This document shows, piece after piece, positions 1 to 6,884 of a DNA stretch of 46,784 nt (positions within the stretch are counted from its first letter, which is position 1; each line of letters opens with the position of its first letter). Both the position numbers and the translations under genes were made by a program. Origin of the DNA: a virus; IMG/VR virus record IMGVR_UViG_3300044821_000044, positions 1 to 46,784 of that record; one strand, given 5' to 3'. The notes beneath the pieces are model-generated. The model did no database searches and was not told where the DNA came from. It worked only from the letters and a program-made list of their open reading frames with translations.

Positions 1-88
1 GCCAGCGGTGCTTGCCACGGGTATCTACGGTGTGCGTCATCGTGCTCCCGCACTTTGGGCACTTGGGTCTCAGTTCTTTAGTTCGCAT
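1..88 (-). CDS. zinc-ribbon protein, N-terminal fragment
   Basis: Only the first 29 codons lie in the window; the gene continues past base 1. It begins at an ATG overlapping the last 11 bases of the SNF2 gene. The visible part holds a CPKCGS knuckle followed by THTVDTRGKHRW, the layout of a short zinc ribbon whose second cysteine pair would lie outside the window. Such ribbons occur in transcription factors and in the N-terminal domains of some transposases, so no precise function is given. Its overlap suggests that it is the next gene of the leftward early operon. Confidence 0.6.
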   Translation of the reverse strand, partial: MRTKELRPKCPKCGSTMTHTVDTRGKHRW

Positions 89-1469
89 TCCTGCTCCTAG
101 CTCGGGCGCGCTTCAGCGCCTGCTCCACGGTTATCTTACCAAAATTGCTGTCGATCACATCTCGATCTGTCGTACCTCTAGCAATAGCATACCAGATCCT
201 AACAACGCAAGTTTTCCCGGCCTGGGCCTGCCGCGCTGGGCCGACCCGCTCAACCATCTGCTGCCACATCTCCCCGCTCCATACGTAGGTGTAAAAGAAC
301 ACGTCGCGGCACGGTTTATGTAGGTTCAATCCAAAAGCACTTTGCATGTGGAGGAGGAGCACTCGGAACTTGCGCGCGTTCCAGTCTTGTTCATCCTGCT
401 GCCCCTGGTATACCCGCGCCAGAATTTTCTGGCGAGCCAGATGCGCAAGGATACGGGGAGGGTCAGCCTTCCAGAAGTAACTAACCAATATAGGCGCAGA
501 CTCAGTCTGCTCCAGAACGTAGTCGAGCGCCTCCAGCCGGGCGTCATGAATCGCATGGCTCTCTCCTGTCTCGGTGTCTATGATTGATCCAGCGCAAATC
601 TGCAGCAGCTTAGAAGACTTGACCATCGCCGTACCGGCCTCGATCTCGGCGTCGGGTAACTGCAAGAAAAATTCCTTCTCCATCTGCCGGTATTGCTCGT
701 AGACGGCGGGCGGCAACTCAAATTCTACCGGGATCAGCTGCGGCTGCTTGATGTCCAGCCAATCCTCGGCGCGGAGCGCGAGCATCGTCGGCTTCAGTGC
801 CTCATGTATCGCGGCTTCCGCACCCTGCTGCAAGGTGAGTTTGTGCGTGTACTGGTTCTCGATAAAATACGCCTCTTTGTACGCGCTGAAGCTGTACTTA
901 AGCGCCGCGCCGAAGTCCACGAACCACTGGGAGCCCCACAAGTCTATCGGGCCGTTTGGCATGGGTGTGCCGGTCATGTTGATCCACCGACCGGTACGCT
1001 TCGCTATCTTGGATAGTGCCGCGGTCCGCTTCCCTCCCTGGTTCAAGCGAAACGACTTCAGGCGACTTGATTCGTCGCAGATGACGGTCTTGAACGGCCA
1101 CCTGTCTTGGGGCCACTGCTCCACCAGCCACGGGACAAGGTCGTACGTGCAGATGTACACGTCGGCCGCCGGCTGCCGCAATGCCGCCTCGCGCTCGCGT
1201 CGGTCGCCGAGAACTTGAATCATAGAGATGTCTCTGAACGTCGACCAGCGGTCCCGCTCGCCCGTCCACACAACCTCCGCAACGCGTTTGGGGGCGAGTA
1301 TCAGCACAGGGAAGAAACTGGAGCCGACCAACTTCAAGAGATCCACCACCATCAACGCGGTGCCGGTCTTTCCCATACCAGGGTCCGCGACCAGCGTGCA
1401 CCGCGGGTGGTCTAGTATAAACTCGGCGCCGATGCGCTGATGCTCGTGCGGGGTGAACGCTACAGGCAC
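78..1469 (-). CDS. SNF2/DEAD-like helicase
   Basis: This 463-residue protein is an SF2 ATPase of the short phage SNF2 type, expected to remodel or unwind DNA during phage replication or repair. Visible motifs are Walker A ADPGMGKTG (residues 28-36), motif II DESS (132-135), motif III TGTP (166-169) and a second RecA-like lobe with the sequence QMVERVGPARQ near residue 405. In most SNF2 proteins motif VI reads like QxxxRxxRxGQ, so this version is divergent. The start is a GTG with GAGGTGG just upstream, and it overlaps the VRR-NUC stop codon. SNF2, VRR-NUC and family A polymerase genes often occur together in phage replication modules. Confidence 0.9.
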   Translation of the reverse strand: MPVAFTPHEHQRIGAEFILDHPRCTLVADPGMGKTGTALMVVDLLKLVGSSFFPVLILAPKRVAEVVWTGERDRWSTFRDISMIQVLGDRREREAALRQPAADVYICTYDLVPWLVEQWPQDRWPFKTVICDESSRLKSFRLNQGGKRTAALSKIAKRTGRWINMTGTPMPNGPIDLWGSQWFVDFGAALKYSFSAYKEAYFIENQYTHKLTLQQGAEAAIHEALKPTMLALRAEDWLDIKQPQLIPVEFELPPAVYEQYRQMEKEFFLQLPDAEIEAGTAMVKSSKLLQICAGSIIDTETGESHAIHDARLEALDYVLEQTESAPILVSYFWKADPPRILAHLARQKILARVYQGQQDEQDWNARKFRVLLLHMQSAFGLNLHKPCRDVFFYTYVWSGEMWQQMVERVGPARQAQAGKTCVVRIWYAIARGTTDRDVIDSNFGKITVEQALKRARARSRNAN

Positions 1470-1987
1470 AGGTCCACCTCAGCAAAAAAAGCATCGACGT
1501 CTAGGTCACCTTTCAGCACCCATACTCTCTGTCCCGCCGCTCGGATGTCGTCATGGTACCTGACCTGCCATGACTTCAAGTGCCCTAATCTTTGCCTCTT
1601 CAGTTCCACGAAATACGAAGGGTGCCCTGGCAACATCACTATCCTATCCGGCGCCCCTCGCCTGCTGGGGTCAATAAACTTTGGGCACATACCCCCGCGC
1701 CTCTCCACCTCCGTGCACAGGTGTTCTTCTACGTGTTTCTCTAGGGGTGTTTTTGTTGCCACAGCTTTCTGGTACGCTGCGTTATACGCAAGCCTTTTGG
1801 CCTGGTTAGCGGCTCGGTACTCAGCGTTTTTTATTTTCAGCGCCTCTTTGTTGGCCTGCTTATAAACCGCGGTCTGCGCATTGAGCGCCGCTCTGTTGGG
1901 TGCGCGACGTTGCGCCACCAAACCTTTGTTAGCGGCGTACCACCTAAGTTTGCATTGCCGCCTAGCTTCTGGATCTCGGTGCGGCAT
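1460..1987 (-). CDS. VRR-NUC domain nuclease
   Basis: The C-terminal half (about residues 80-175) is a VRR-NUC domain of the PD-(D/E)XK superfamily. GAPDRIV carries the metal-binding Asp, and YFVELKRQRLGHLKSWQ carries the ExK motif and the conserved Gln. Stand-alone VRR-NUC proteins of this kind act on branched DNA and usually sit next to an SNF2 helicase, as here. The N-terminal 75 residues are unusual: a basic, alanine-rich helical stretch with repeated YxxAN and KxANK patterns, probably a DNA-binding or coiled extension. The gene overlaps the SNF2 start by 10 bases, consistent with translational coupling. Confidence 0.85.
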   Translation of the reverse strand: MPHRDPEARRQCKLRWYAANKGLVAQRRAPNRAALNAQTAVYKQANKEALKIKNAEYRAANQAKRLAYNAAYQKAVATKTPLEKHVEEHLCTEVERRGGMCPKFIDPSRRGAPDRIVMLPGHPSYFVELKRQRLGHLKSWQVRYHDDIRAAGQRVWVLKGDLDVDAFFAEVDLCL

Positions 1988-1988
1988 C

Positions 1989-2273
1989 TCAGTTCGTCTT
2001 TTCTTCCGTCGGCTGCTGCTGCTGCTGTGCGATCACCGCCCCGCGCACCGCGCGCCCGAAGACCTTCGACGCCTGGACCCACGCCATCGCCTCGTCGCTG
2101 TCGACGAAGGTCGCGCACCACACGCGCCGCTCGCTATCGTCGCGACCGTACACCGCGTACATGGGTATCGTCGTCCCGGCCATCGGCATCAGCTGGGTCT
2201 CGGCCTGCAGGGTCTTTGGTAGCACCTGCGTGGTCTCCACTTCCTGCTTCACTTCGTACGTCGTTTTTTCCAT
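1989..2273 (-). CDS. hypothetical protein
   Basis: A 94-residue protein not recognised as a family. The start at 2273 is chosen because CAGGAGAATGCA lies immediately upstream; the open frame extends further but that part looks out of frame. The middle has a compact alternating segment (MYAVYGRDDSERRVWCATF) followed by a helix and a Q5 run near the C-terminus. It ends one base before the VRR-NUC ATG and overlaps the preceding membrane-protein frame. Confidence 0.65.
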   Translation of the reverse strand: MEKTTYEVKQEVETTQVLPKTLQAETQLMPMAGTTIPMYAVYGRDDSERRVWCATFVDSDEAMAWVQASKVFGRAVRGAVIAQQQQQPTEEKTN

Positions 2274-2406
2274 TGCATTCTCCTGTTTGAATTTGACTTG
2301 CTGAGTATTCCAGCAACAGCACGAGCACCGCGAGGGTGAACGTGAGGACCTGTATGCAAGCGAGTATGTGCCTGAGCATCTGGTTGTCTGCGTCTTCGTC
2401 ACTCAT
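2134..2406 (-). CDS. small membrane protein
   Basis: The frame opens at an ATG with an excellent ribosome-binding site (CAGGAGGTGCCTC). It encodes a short polar N-terminus, then one clear transmembrane segment (ILACIQVLTFTLAVLVLLL, about residues 13-31). The residues after about 45 overlap the next gene in another frame and have a shadow-like, charged composition, so only the first half may be constrained. Position suggests a small inner-membrane protein of the early operon; no function is proposed. Confidence 0.55.
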   Translation of the reverse strand: MSDEDADNQMLRHILACIQVLTFTLAVLVLLLEYSASQIQTGECNGKNDVRSEAGSGDHAGATKDPAGRDPADADGRDDDTHVRGVRSRR

Positions 2407-2482
2407 GAGGCACCTCCTGTTTGGCGGCACACTGAAGGTAGCGTACCGCTTTCATCAAACCATCAATGCTGTCACCTAGCAT
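2399..2482 (-). CDS. 27-residue coupled small ORF
   Basis: A 27-codon frame starts inside the stop region of the Mom-like gene (ATGCTAG overlap) and ends inside the start of the following membrane protein (ATGAGTGA overlap). It contains a plausible amphipathic helix (SIDGLMKAVRYLQCAAK). Its value may lie in translational coupling between its neighbours rather than in the peptide itself. Confidence 0.4.
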   Translation of the reverse strand: MLGDSIDGLMKAVRYLQCAAKQEVPHE

Positions 2483-3069
2483 AGATCGTACACAAACTTA
2501 TGCTTAGCGTGGTAGCCAGCTCTTACGCAGCCGATGTCCGCAAATTGCTGCGGGGTGCGACTCATTTTACCAGCTCGGCGAGACACTTGCTGTCCGGTAA
2601 TAGCGTTCACCCATCTCTGTTCTGGTTTAGTGACCCCGATGTACCGCCAATTGGCCGCGCGATAGACGTGCCCAGTATGTTCTTGAGAGAAGTCTGCGTA
2701 TGTCACTAACGTCTCGAATCGTCCGTCCTTTTTTATCAACTTAATACTACGCGAAAGCATGAATGAACACGCATTCTTCGGGACTTCAGGTTCTACTACC
2801 ATCCTAGAAAGAGATAGCACGGCGCGCGGGTTCGCTGGGTTAACAGATACTGCAGCCGGTCTTGTGGGCGGCATCCACATCAAGCATCCGTACATCTTAT
2901 CGGCGGCGTCCCACCTAAAAAGCCCGTGCGAGTATACTGCGGTGTTCGCGCTACCTCGCGCATAATGAAGACGAGCCACCATCTCACGGCACGCAGCCAA
3001 TTCTGCCGGCGCCACAAACCACTCGGATGCTTTTAATCTATCGCCTATCAGGTCATATATGCTAGACAT
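2476..3069 (-). CDS. Mom-like GNAT-fold DNA modification protein
   Basis: This 197-residue protein has the pattern of the phage Mom-like/GNAT family. In phage Mu, Mom converts adenine to N6-carbamoylmethyladenine and so protects phage DNA from restriction. Key segments are LSRMVVEPEVPKNACSFML (about 86-104), the helix SRSIKLIKK, and the signature LVTYADFSQEHTGHVYRAAN (about 120-139) followed by WRYIGVT. Length and layout fit stand-alone Mom-like proteins. It lies directly downstream of the DNA polymerase in the operon, which suits a role on newly made DNA. The family call is by motif recognition; the actual modification is inferred. Confidence 0.65.
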   Translation of the reverse strand: MSSIYDLIGDRLKASEWFVAPAELAACREMVARLHYARGSANTAVYSHGLFRWDAADKMYGCLMWMPPTRPAAVSVNPANPRAVLSLSRMVVEPEVPKNACSFMLSRSIKLIKKDGRFETLVTYADFSQEHTGHVYRAANWRYIGVTKPEQRWVNAITGQQVSRRAGKMSRTPQQFADIGCVRAGYHAKHKFVYDLC

Positions 3070-3075
3070 GGGCGA

Positions 3076-5295
3076 TCACCGCTTGCCGTATCTCGGATTT
3101 GTCCACAAGTCGGCCGCAATCGGCAGACCCTCCATCCAACTCTCCAGCTGCTTCAGAACCCGCAGGAACCGCTCCTCGGGGTACGAGCCCTTCGGGACGT
3201 CGAGCCCGATCTCGTCGTGTACGTGGAGGCTGATCGCAGTGCGCGCGTACGGCTCCAGCGTCGCCAGGTACGCTGCGATGGCCGGCACCGTCAGCGTGTC
3301 GTCGTGTACACGCAGCATGGCTGCGCGTAGAACATCATTGGCGATGGCCTGGACGATGTTCTCGACGAAGAGTCCACTCCAGGCTCGCTCCCGGCGCCAG
3401 CTCCGGCCGCGCACCGTCAGGTACGTGACGTACCGCGACTTCCAGCTCTTCCCGCCCAGCGGGTCCTCGACCTCCTCATGCTTCAGGATCGGGGCGGCGT
3501 ACAGCAGCCGTCGGCCGCTCGGCAGCTCGATGACCAGGAAGGAGGCGTTGCACCATACCTTGCAGCGCGCGACGTGGTACACGGTCCCGTTCTTGTCGGC
3601 GACCGCTTCGAGGATCGCGTCACTCAAGTCGTAGCGCACCTTGTTGATCGCGGGGTTCGCCGACCGGAAGGATTGCTTCAAGACGTCGCACGCCATGTAG
3701 ACGTCGCGCGCCAGCTCGAAGTCTTCGCCGGTCAGGAACGCCCGCTCCCAGGCCCGGTTCGCCTTCTCCAGCTGCTCCGCCGTCGCGCTCGGTAGCACGA
3801 ACGCGGGCAGCGGCTCCAAGTCCATCTGGTACCCGATTGCCATGTTGACGAGCGCCGCGACGCCGCCACCGAAACCGAACGCCAAAATCGAGACCTTTCC
3901 CATCTGCCGCTCGGACTCGTTCACGTCCTCGGGTTTCTTCCCGAGCATCTTCCCGGCGATGACCCGGTACGGGTCCTTGCTCTTGTCCTTGGGGTTCTCG
4001 AACAGATCACGGAACGCGGTGAGCACGGAGGTCTCGTTCGCGATCCAGGCCGTTACGACCGTCTCGATGTTCTTGAAGTCGGCGACCACCAGCTCGTTAC
4101 CCTGCGCCGCGACGATCCCGTGGCGTACCGCGATGGCGACCGACTCGAAGGGTCCACCGTACACCAGCGGGTTGTTCAGTGCAGCGCCGCTGTAGATCCC
4201 TGGGATGATGATAGAGTCAATAGTGTCTGCCTTAACCGGCTCCAGCTCGATTCGTCCAGCTCGGCTGTGTCCAGGAGGGCGCCGCACGGTGACAGACGGA
4301 CGTGCCATGTTGTGTGGTTGATAGCCCCGGGCGGCGTGGCGACCTGTACGGCCCGCACCCGACCAACGGCACCAGTGGCGGATGCGGTTCTGGGGGCCAA
4401 CCAGTTTAATTCCTGTCTTGAATTTAGTACCAGCACTTTTTCCAGCCTCAAGCCGCTCTTCGAGAACAGTTCGAAGAACTGGGTCCAGGTCGTCACTTTC
4501 GAGGTAGTCACGTACGTCTCCAGCTTTGAGTGAATCTATGTCAATCCCATAACGGTTTCGGATATAGGCGAGGAGCCTCTTCGCCTGCGTCGCGGAGCCG
4601 ATCTGGCCGTCGGTGTTCTCGCGCATCACCTTCCGCGATGCCTCCCGCGCCCTGTCGAGGAAGTCCGAAGCGGCAGCCGCCAGCTTCACGTCGAACCCGA
4701 ACCCGCGCTCATTGATCAGCTGGTCGAGCATCCAGCTGCGGAGGTTCACCCCGGAGTAGTTCGCCGCCGGCATCCGGTTGAAGATCGTCCGCAGCGCCTC
4801 CGTGTCCCGGATGGCGTACGCGCAGAAGCGAGCCCACTCCACCGGCATATCCTCGGGCTCGACGAACTTGCCCGTCGCCGGCTGCGGCTCGCAGAAGGTG
4901 TGTATGAGCTGCTTGTCGTCGACCAGCTTACCTTCGTCGGCGGTGAGTCCGCAGACGTTGCCCAGCGCTTCGAGTGAGCCAGGCAAGCCGTGCGCGCTCG
5001 CGGCGGCCATCGTACACCGCCAGCGCGAGATCGGGGTCTTTATGCCGAGCGCGCGGTCTAGCACCAGCCGGTCGAAGGCGGCGTTGTGGGCCAGGATAAG
5101 AAACTCGGGGTCAGTCAGCGCGTCCATCAGGTCCCGGGGCGGGATCGGGTCGGCGCGCGGGAACCATATCTTCGCTGGGCCCGTCGCGAAGGCGTAGGTC
5201 ACAATCATGCACTCGCAGTCGCGGGTGTACTTGTCCGTACCGGCGGTGATGTCGGTGCGGCTGCGGGTCTCGGTGTCTAGGAAGAGTAGCTTCAC
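3076..5295 (-). CDS. family A DNA polymerase with 3'-5' exonuclease
   Basis: A 739-residue replicative polymerase. The proofreading domain shows DTE at residues 7-9, NAAFD at 71-75 and YAIRD at 160-164. The polymerase domain shows motif A VVADFKNIE (Asp about 406), motif B with MGKVSILAFGFGGG and motif C HVHDE near residue 690. Motif A has Lys where DYSQIE or DFSAIE is more usual. The GTG start at 5295 is preferred because it overlaps the upstream stop codon as GTGA and puts the DTE motif at the usual distance; a GTG at 5322 lengthens the protein by nine residues but lacks a ribosome-binding site. It should copy the phage genome together with the DUF2815, DUF2800 and primase-helicase proteins. 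Confidence 0.93.
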   Translation of the reverse strand: MKLLFLDTETRSRTDITAGTDKYTRDCECMIVTYAFATGPAKIWFPRADPIPPRDLMDALTDPEFLILAHNAAFDRLVLDRALGIKTPISRWRCTMAAASAHGLPGSLEALGNVCGLTADEGKLVDDKQLIHTFCEPQPATGKFVEPEDMPVEWARFCAYAIRDTEALRTIFNRMPAANYSGVNLRSWMLDQLINERGFGFDVKLAAAASDFLDRAREASRKVMRENTDGQIGSATQAKRLLAYIRNRYGIDIDSLKAGDVRDYLESDDLDPVLRTVLEERLEAGKSAGTKFKTGIKLVGPQNRIRHWCRWSGAGRTGRHAARGYQPHNMARPSVTVRRPPGHSRAGRIELEPVKADTIDSIIIPGIYSGAALNNPLVYGGPFESVAIAVRHGIVAAQGNELVVADFKNIETVVTAWIANETSVLTAFRDLFENPKDKSKDPYRVIAGKMLGKKPEDVNESERQMGKVSILAFGFGGGVAALVNMAIGYQMDLEPLPAFVLPSATAEQLEKANRAWERAFLTGEDFELARDVYMACDVLKQSFRSANPAINKVRYDLSDAILEAVADKNGTVYHVARCKVWCNASFLVIELPSGRRLLYAAPILKHEEVEDPLGGKSWKSRYVTYLTVRGRSWRRERAWSGLFVENIVQAIANDVLRAAMLRVHDDTLTVPAIAAYLATLEPYARTAISLHVHDEIGLDVPKGSYPEERFLRVLKQLESWMEGLPIAADLWTNPRYGKR

Positions 5296-5486
5296 TGCGC
5301 CAGCCTGAAGTTGTGTTGCCACAGCTTGTACGCTATCTCGGGTGATGGGCCGAACCCTTGGAGCAGCGGGCGCTCACGGTGCGCGCAGACCCATGTCTGC
5401 GTCCCGCTGATCTTACGGATGCGCGGCTTCGTCAGCGCCGAGATCCGGCGACGGTTCTCCTGAACCTTCTGGAACTCCCGGTACAT
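5292..5486 (-). CDS. hypothetical basic protein
   Basis: A basic protein of 64 residues if it starts at the ATG at 5486, or 81 residues from the ATG at 5537. Neither start has a strong ribosome-binding site, and both overlap the preceding gene. The conserved-looking part is WVCAHRERPLLQGFGPSPEIAYKLW without a clear metal site: a strand-turn-helix layout often seen in very small phage proteins placed before a polymerase. It is coupled to the polymerase start by a GTGA overlap. Confidence 0.6.
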   Translation of the reverse strand: MYREFQKVQENRRRISALTKPRIRKISGTQTWVCAHRERPLLQGFGPSPEIAYKLWQHNFRLAQ

Positions 5487-5745
5487 GAGGGACGACGACC
5501 GGAGGGGTGGTGAGTCTGGCGTATCGGTTGAGCACATCTTGGAACATCCTATTTTTGGGGATCATACCCTGCTTCGAGTTTCGTATCTGGTTCATGCGCT
5601 CCGACAGATCGAAGAGCCCGCGCTCCGCGAAGAATCGGCGCATGTTCTTCCGCTGCGTGCGGAGGTACCGCGCCAGCAGCTTGTTCACCACCGGCCCGAC
5701 CGGCTGGTAGCCCATGCTGGCGAATGGTGTTTGTGCTTCAGTCAT
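5413..5745 (-). CDS. hypothetical protein
   Basis: A 110-residue protein with a good ribosome-binding site (CCAGGAGTTAATACG). The N-terminal 75 residues are predicted to be helical and basic (LLARYLRTQRKNMRRFF), and the last 30 are proline/glycine-rich and acidic. The basic helix could bind nucleic acid, but no family is recognised. It is part of the chain leading into the polymerase gene. Confidence 0.65.
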   Translation of the reverse strand: MTEAQTPFASMGYQPVGPVVNKLLARYLRTQRKNMRRFFAERGLFDLSERMNQIRNSKQGMIPKNRMFQDVLNRYARLTTPPVVVPHVPGVPEGSGEPSPDLGADEAAHP

Positions 5746-5793
5746 CGTATTAACTCCTGGTTTTTAACGCTGCGGGCTATCCCCAACAAGACG

Positions 5794-5889
5794 TTACAGT
5801 CGTGCATCTCGCACAATATCCCAAGGATCAACGTCCGGTAACCCGGAGTAACCTCCGGGGCCGGATTCCACGTACAACGCGGCAATCAT
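5794..5889 (-). pseudogene. truncated remnant of a common phage gene
   Basis: A 31-codon frame encodes MIAALYVESGPGGYSGLPDV followed by DPWDIVRDARL and a stop. This closely resembles the first 30 residues of a widespread phage protein that begins MIAALYVETGGCYFGLPGVDPWD and continues with a cysteine/histidine-rich part. Here a TAA follows DARL, and the usual continuation is not visible in any frame before the next gene at 5745. It seems to be the 5' stub of a deleted gene, or a minimised version. The start is seven bases after the stop of the preceding small gene. Confidence 0.55.
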
Positions 5890-5896
5890 CGTCAAC

Positions 5897-6037
5897 CTAC
5901 TGAGTGACCGGCTGCGCGGTTTCGTAGGTTACCTGGTCTTCCGCCGGGATGGCGTTGTCCAGGACCGGCTGCACGGCCGGCGCTACACCCCTGTGTTGGG
6001 GGTTGTTCATTCGAACGATGTCTTCGAGTGCGTACAT
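5897..6037 (-). CDS. 46-residue hypothetical protein
   Basis: A small gene with a near-perfect ribosome-binding site (AGGAGGTGATTTT before ATG). The product starts MYALEDIVRMNNPQHRGVAP and continues as an acidic, proline/valine/glutamine-rich tail. It is the first gene after the permuted tRNA-like element, so its leader RNA carries that structure. No family is recognised. Confidence 0.6.
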   Translation of the reverse strand: MYALEDIVRMNNPQHRGVAPAVQPVLDNAIPAEDQVTYETAQPVTQ

Positions 6038-6074
6038 AAAATCACCTCCTATGTTGCAGAGTCCAAGCAACTCG

Positions 6075-6186
6075 TTTATATCAGACCAAAAAGCGGGGGA
6101 GTGCTGCCACTACACCATCGGCACGGATCTCGCCGTGCTCTGCCGGATTCGAACCTGCCCCCACCCCTAGACCTTTAGATCAGACC
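6075..6186. repeat. 13-bp imperfect direct repeats flanking the tRNA-like element
   Basis: TTTATATCAGACC (6075-6087) and TTTAGATCAGACC (6174-6186) differ at one base and are 99 bp apart. The second copy contains the last codons and stop of the DUF2815 gene. Together they bracket the permuted tRNA-like element, which looks like a target-site duplication or the trace of a circular intermediate. Confidence 0.6.
6095..6168 (-). ncRNA. circularly permuted tRNA-like element
   Basis: Read on the minus strand, a canonical T-arm comes first: stem GCAGG, loop TTCGAAT, stem CCGGC at 6158-6142. A six-pair stem GCACGG/CCGTGC closed by the loop CGAGAT follows (6138-6121). Then comes a canonical D-arm (stem GTGT, loop AGTGGCA, stem GCAC; 6115-6101) preceded by TG, like tRNA positions 8-9. 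The outer GGGG (6167-6164) and CCCCC (6099-6095) can pair as an anticodon-type stem. The order of halves is therefore 3' half, acceptor joined by a short loop, 5' half: a permuted cloverleaf. A CTTTTT run follows the C tract. No CCA is encoded, and the anticodon loop is left open. The 5' part resembles tRNA-Gln-type sequences, but an identity is not claimed. Confidence 0.6.
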
Positions 6187-6858
6187 GGCGCCGCCCGTGG
6201 CCGGAGCCGCGGCACCTGCCGGCGCCGCGTCCGCGTCCTGCGGGACCAGACCGAACTCGGAACCGCTCGCGACCGAGGAGCCGCGGAGCCGCGTCCCATG
6301 CTTCGCGAACTGCACGCCGAGGACGGAGCAGCCGATGCCCGGGCTGTTGCCGTAGACGTAGGAGTAGAACTCCAGGAGCACGTTCGCGTAGCAGCCGTCA
6401 TACGGCCAGCACGGGTGCGACGGGGTCAGCACCACCGGGCTCCCGCCGAGAGCCTGCGGACGGTTCGAGATGTTGACGCCGTTCTCCGTCACCAGGATCG
6501 TCGGCTGGTCCTTATTCCCAGCGGAGATGTAGAGCATACCCGCGTAGTCCGGTTTACCCGGGCGGTACTGGTCACCGCGCTGCAGCGGGAAGCGCTGGTT
6601 GTTCCCCTTGATCATGTCCAGGTTCTGCTGCGCCAGCTCCTTCCACTTCGCGTTCGCGATGTTGCGGATGATGGTCTGCAGCTCCGGGAACTGGGGGTGC
6701 GTCGGCGGGAAGACCGCGTCGATGTGGTACTTGCCCTCGGCCTTGCCCGTCGTCGGGTCGACCTTCGCGTCCTTGCCCACGTAGGGCTTCGTCAGCGAGA
6801 CGCGCAGCAGCCGCACGTTCTCCATCTTGATCTGCCTGTTTACTGTGACTTCGCTCAT
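6175..6858 (-). CDS. DUF2815 single-stranded DNA-binding protein
   Basis: This 227-residue protein matches the DUF2815 family, phage proteins of OB-fold type thought to act as single-stranded DNA-binding proteins beside a family A polymerase. Diagnostic stretches are VRLLRVSLTKPY (about 15-26), GKYHIDAVFPPTHPQ, then RPGKPDYAGMLYISAG and SHPCWPYDGCYANVLLEFYS. The last 25 residues are alanine/proline/glycine-rich with few acidic residues, unlike the acidic tails common in bacterial SSBs. The ATG at 6858 has AGGAGATTAGGTA upstream. The neighbouring DUF2800 nuclease and polymerase are its usual partners. Confidence 0.88.
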   Translation of the reverse strand: MSEVTVNRQIKMENVRLLRVSLTKPYVGKDAKVDPTTGKAEGKYHIDAVFPPTHPQFPELQTIIRNIANAKWKELAQQNLDMIKGNNQRFPLQRGDQYRPGKPDYAGMLYISAGNKDQPTILVTENGVNISNRPQALGGSPVVLTPSHPCWPYDGCYANVLLEFYSYVYGNSPGIGCSVLGVQFAKHGTRLRGSSVASGSEFGLVPQDADAAPAGAAAPATGGAGLI

Positions 6859-6884
6859 TACCTAATCTCCTGTTGCTTCGATTT

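Noticed and set aside
12-1865. Several plus-strand ORFs opposite the SNF2 and VRR-NUC genes
   Set aside because: They mirror coding sequence with clear motifs on the minus strand, have no ribosome-binding sites and carry Arg/Ser/Pro-rich shadow composition.
6095-6168. Interpretation as a two-piece permuted tmRNA
   Set aside because: The D-arm and T-arm are tRNA-like, but no tag-reading frame, no tmRNA-type acceptor GGGGC start and no pseudoknot region are visible nearby.
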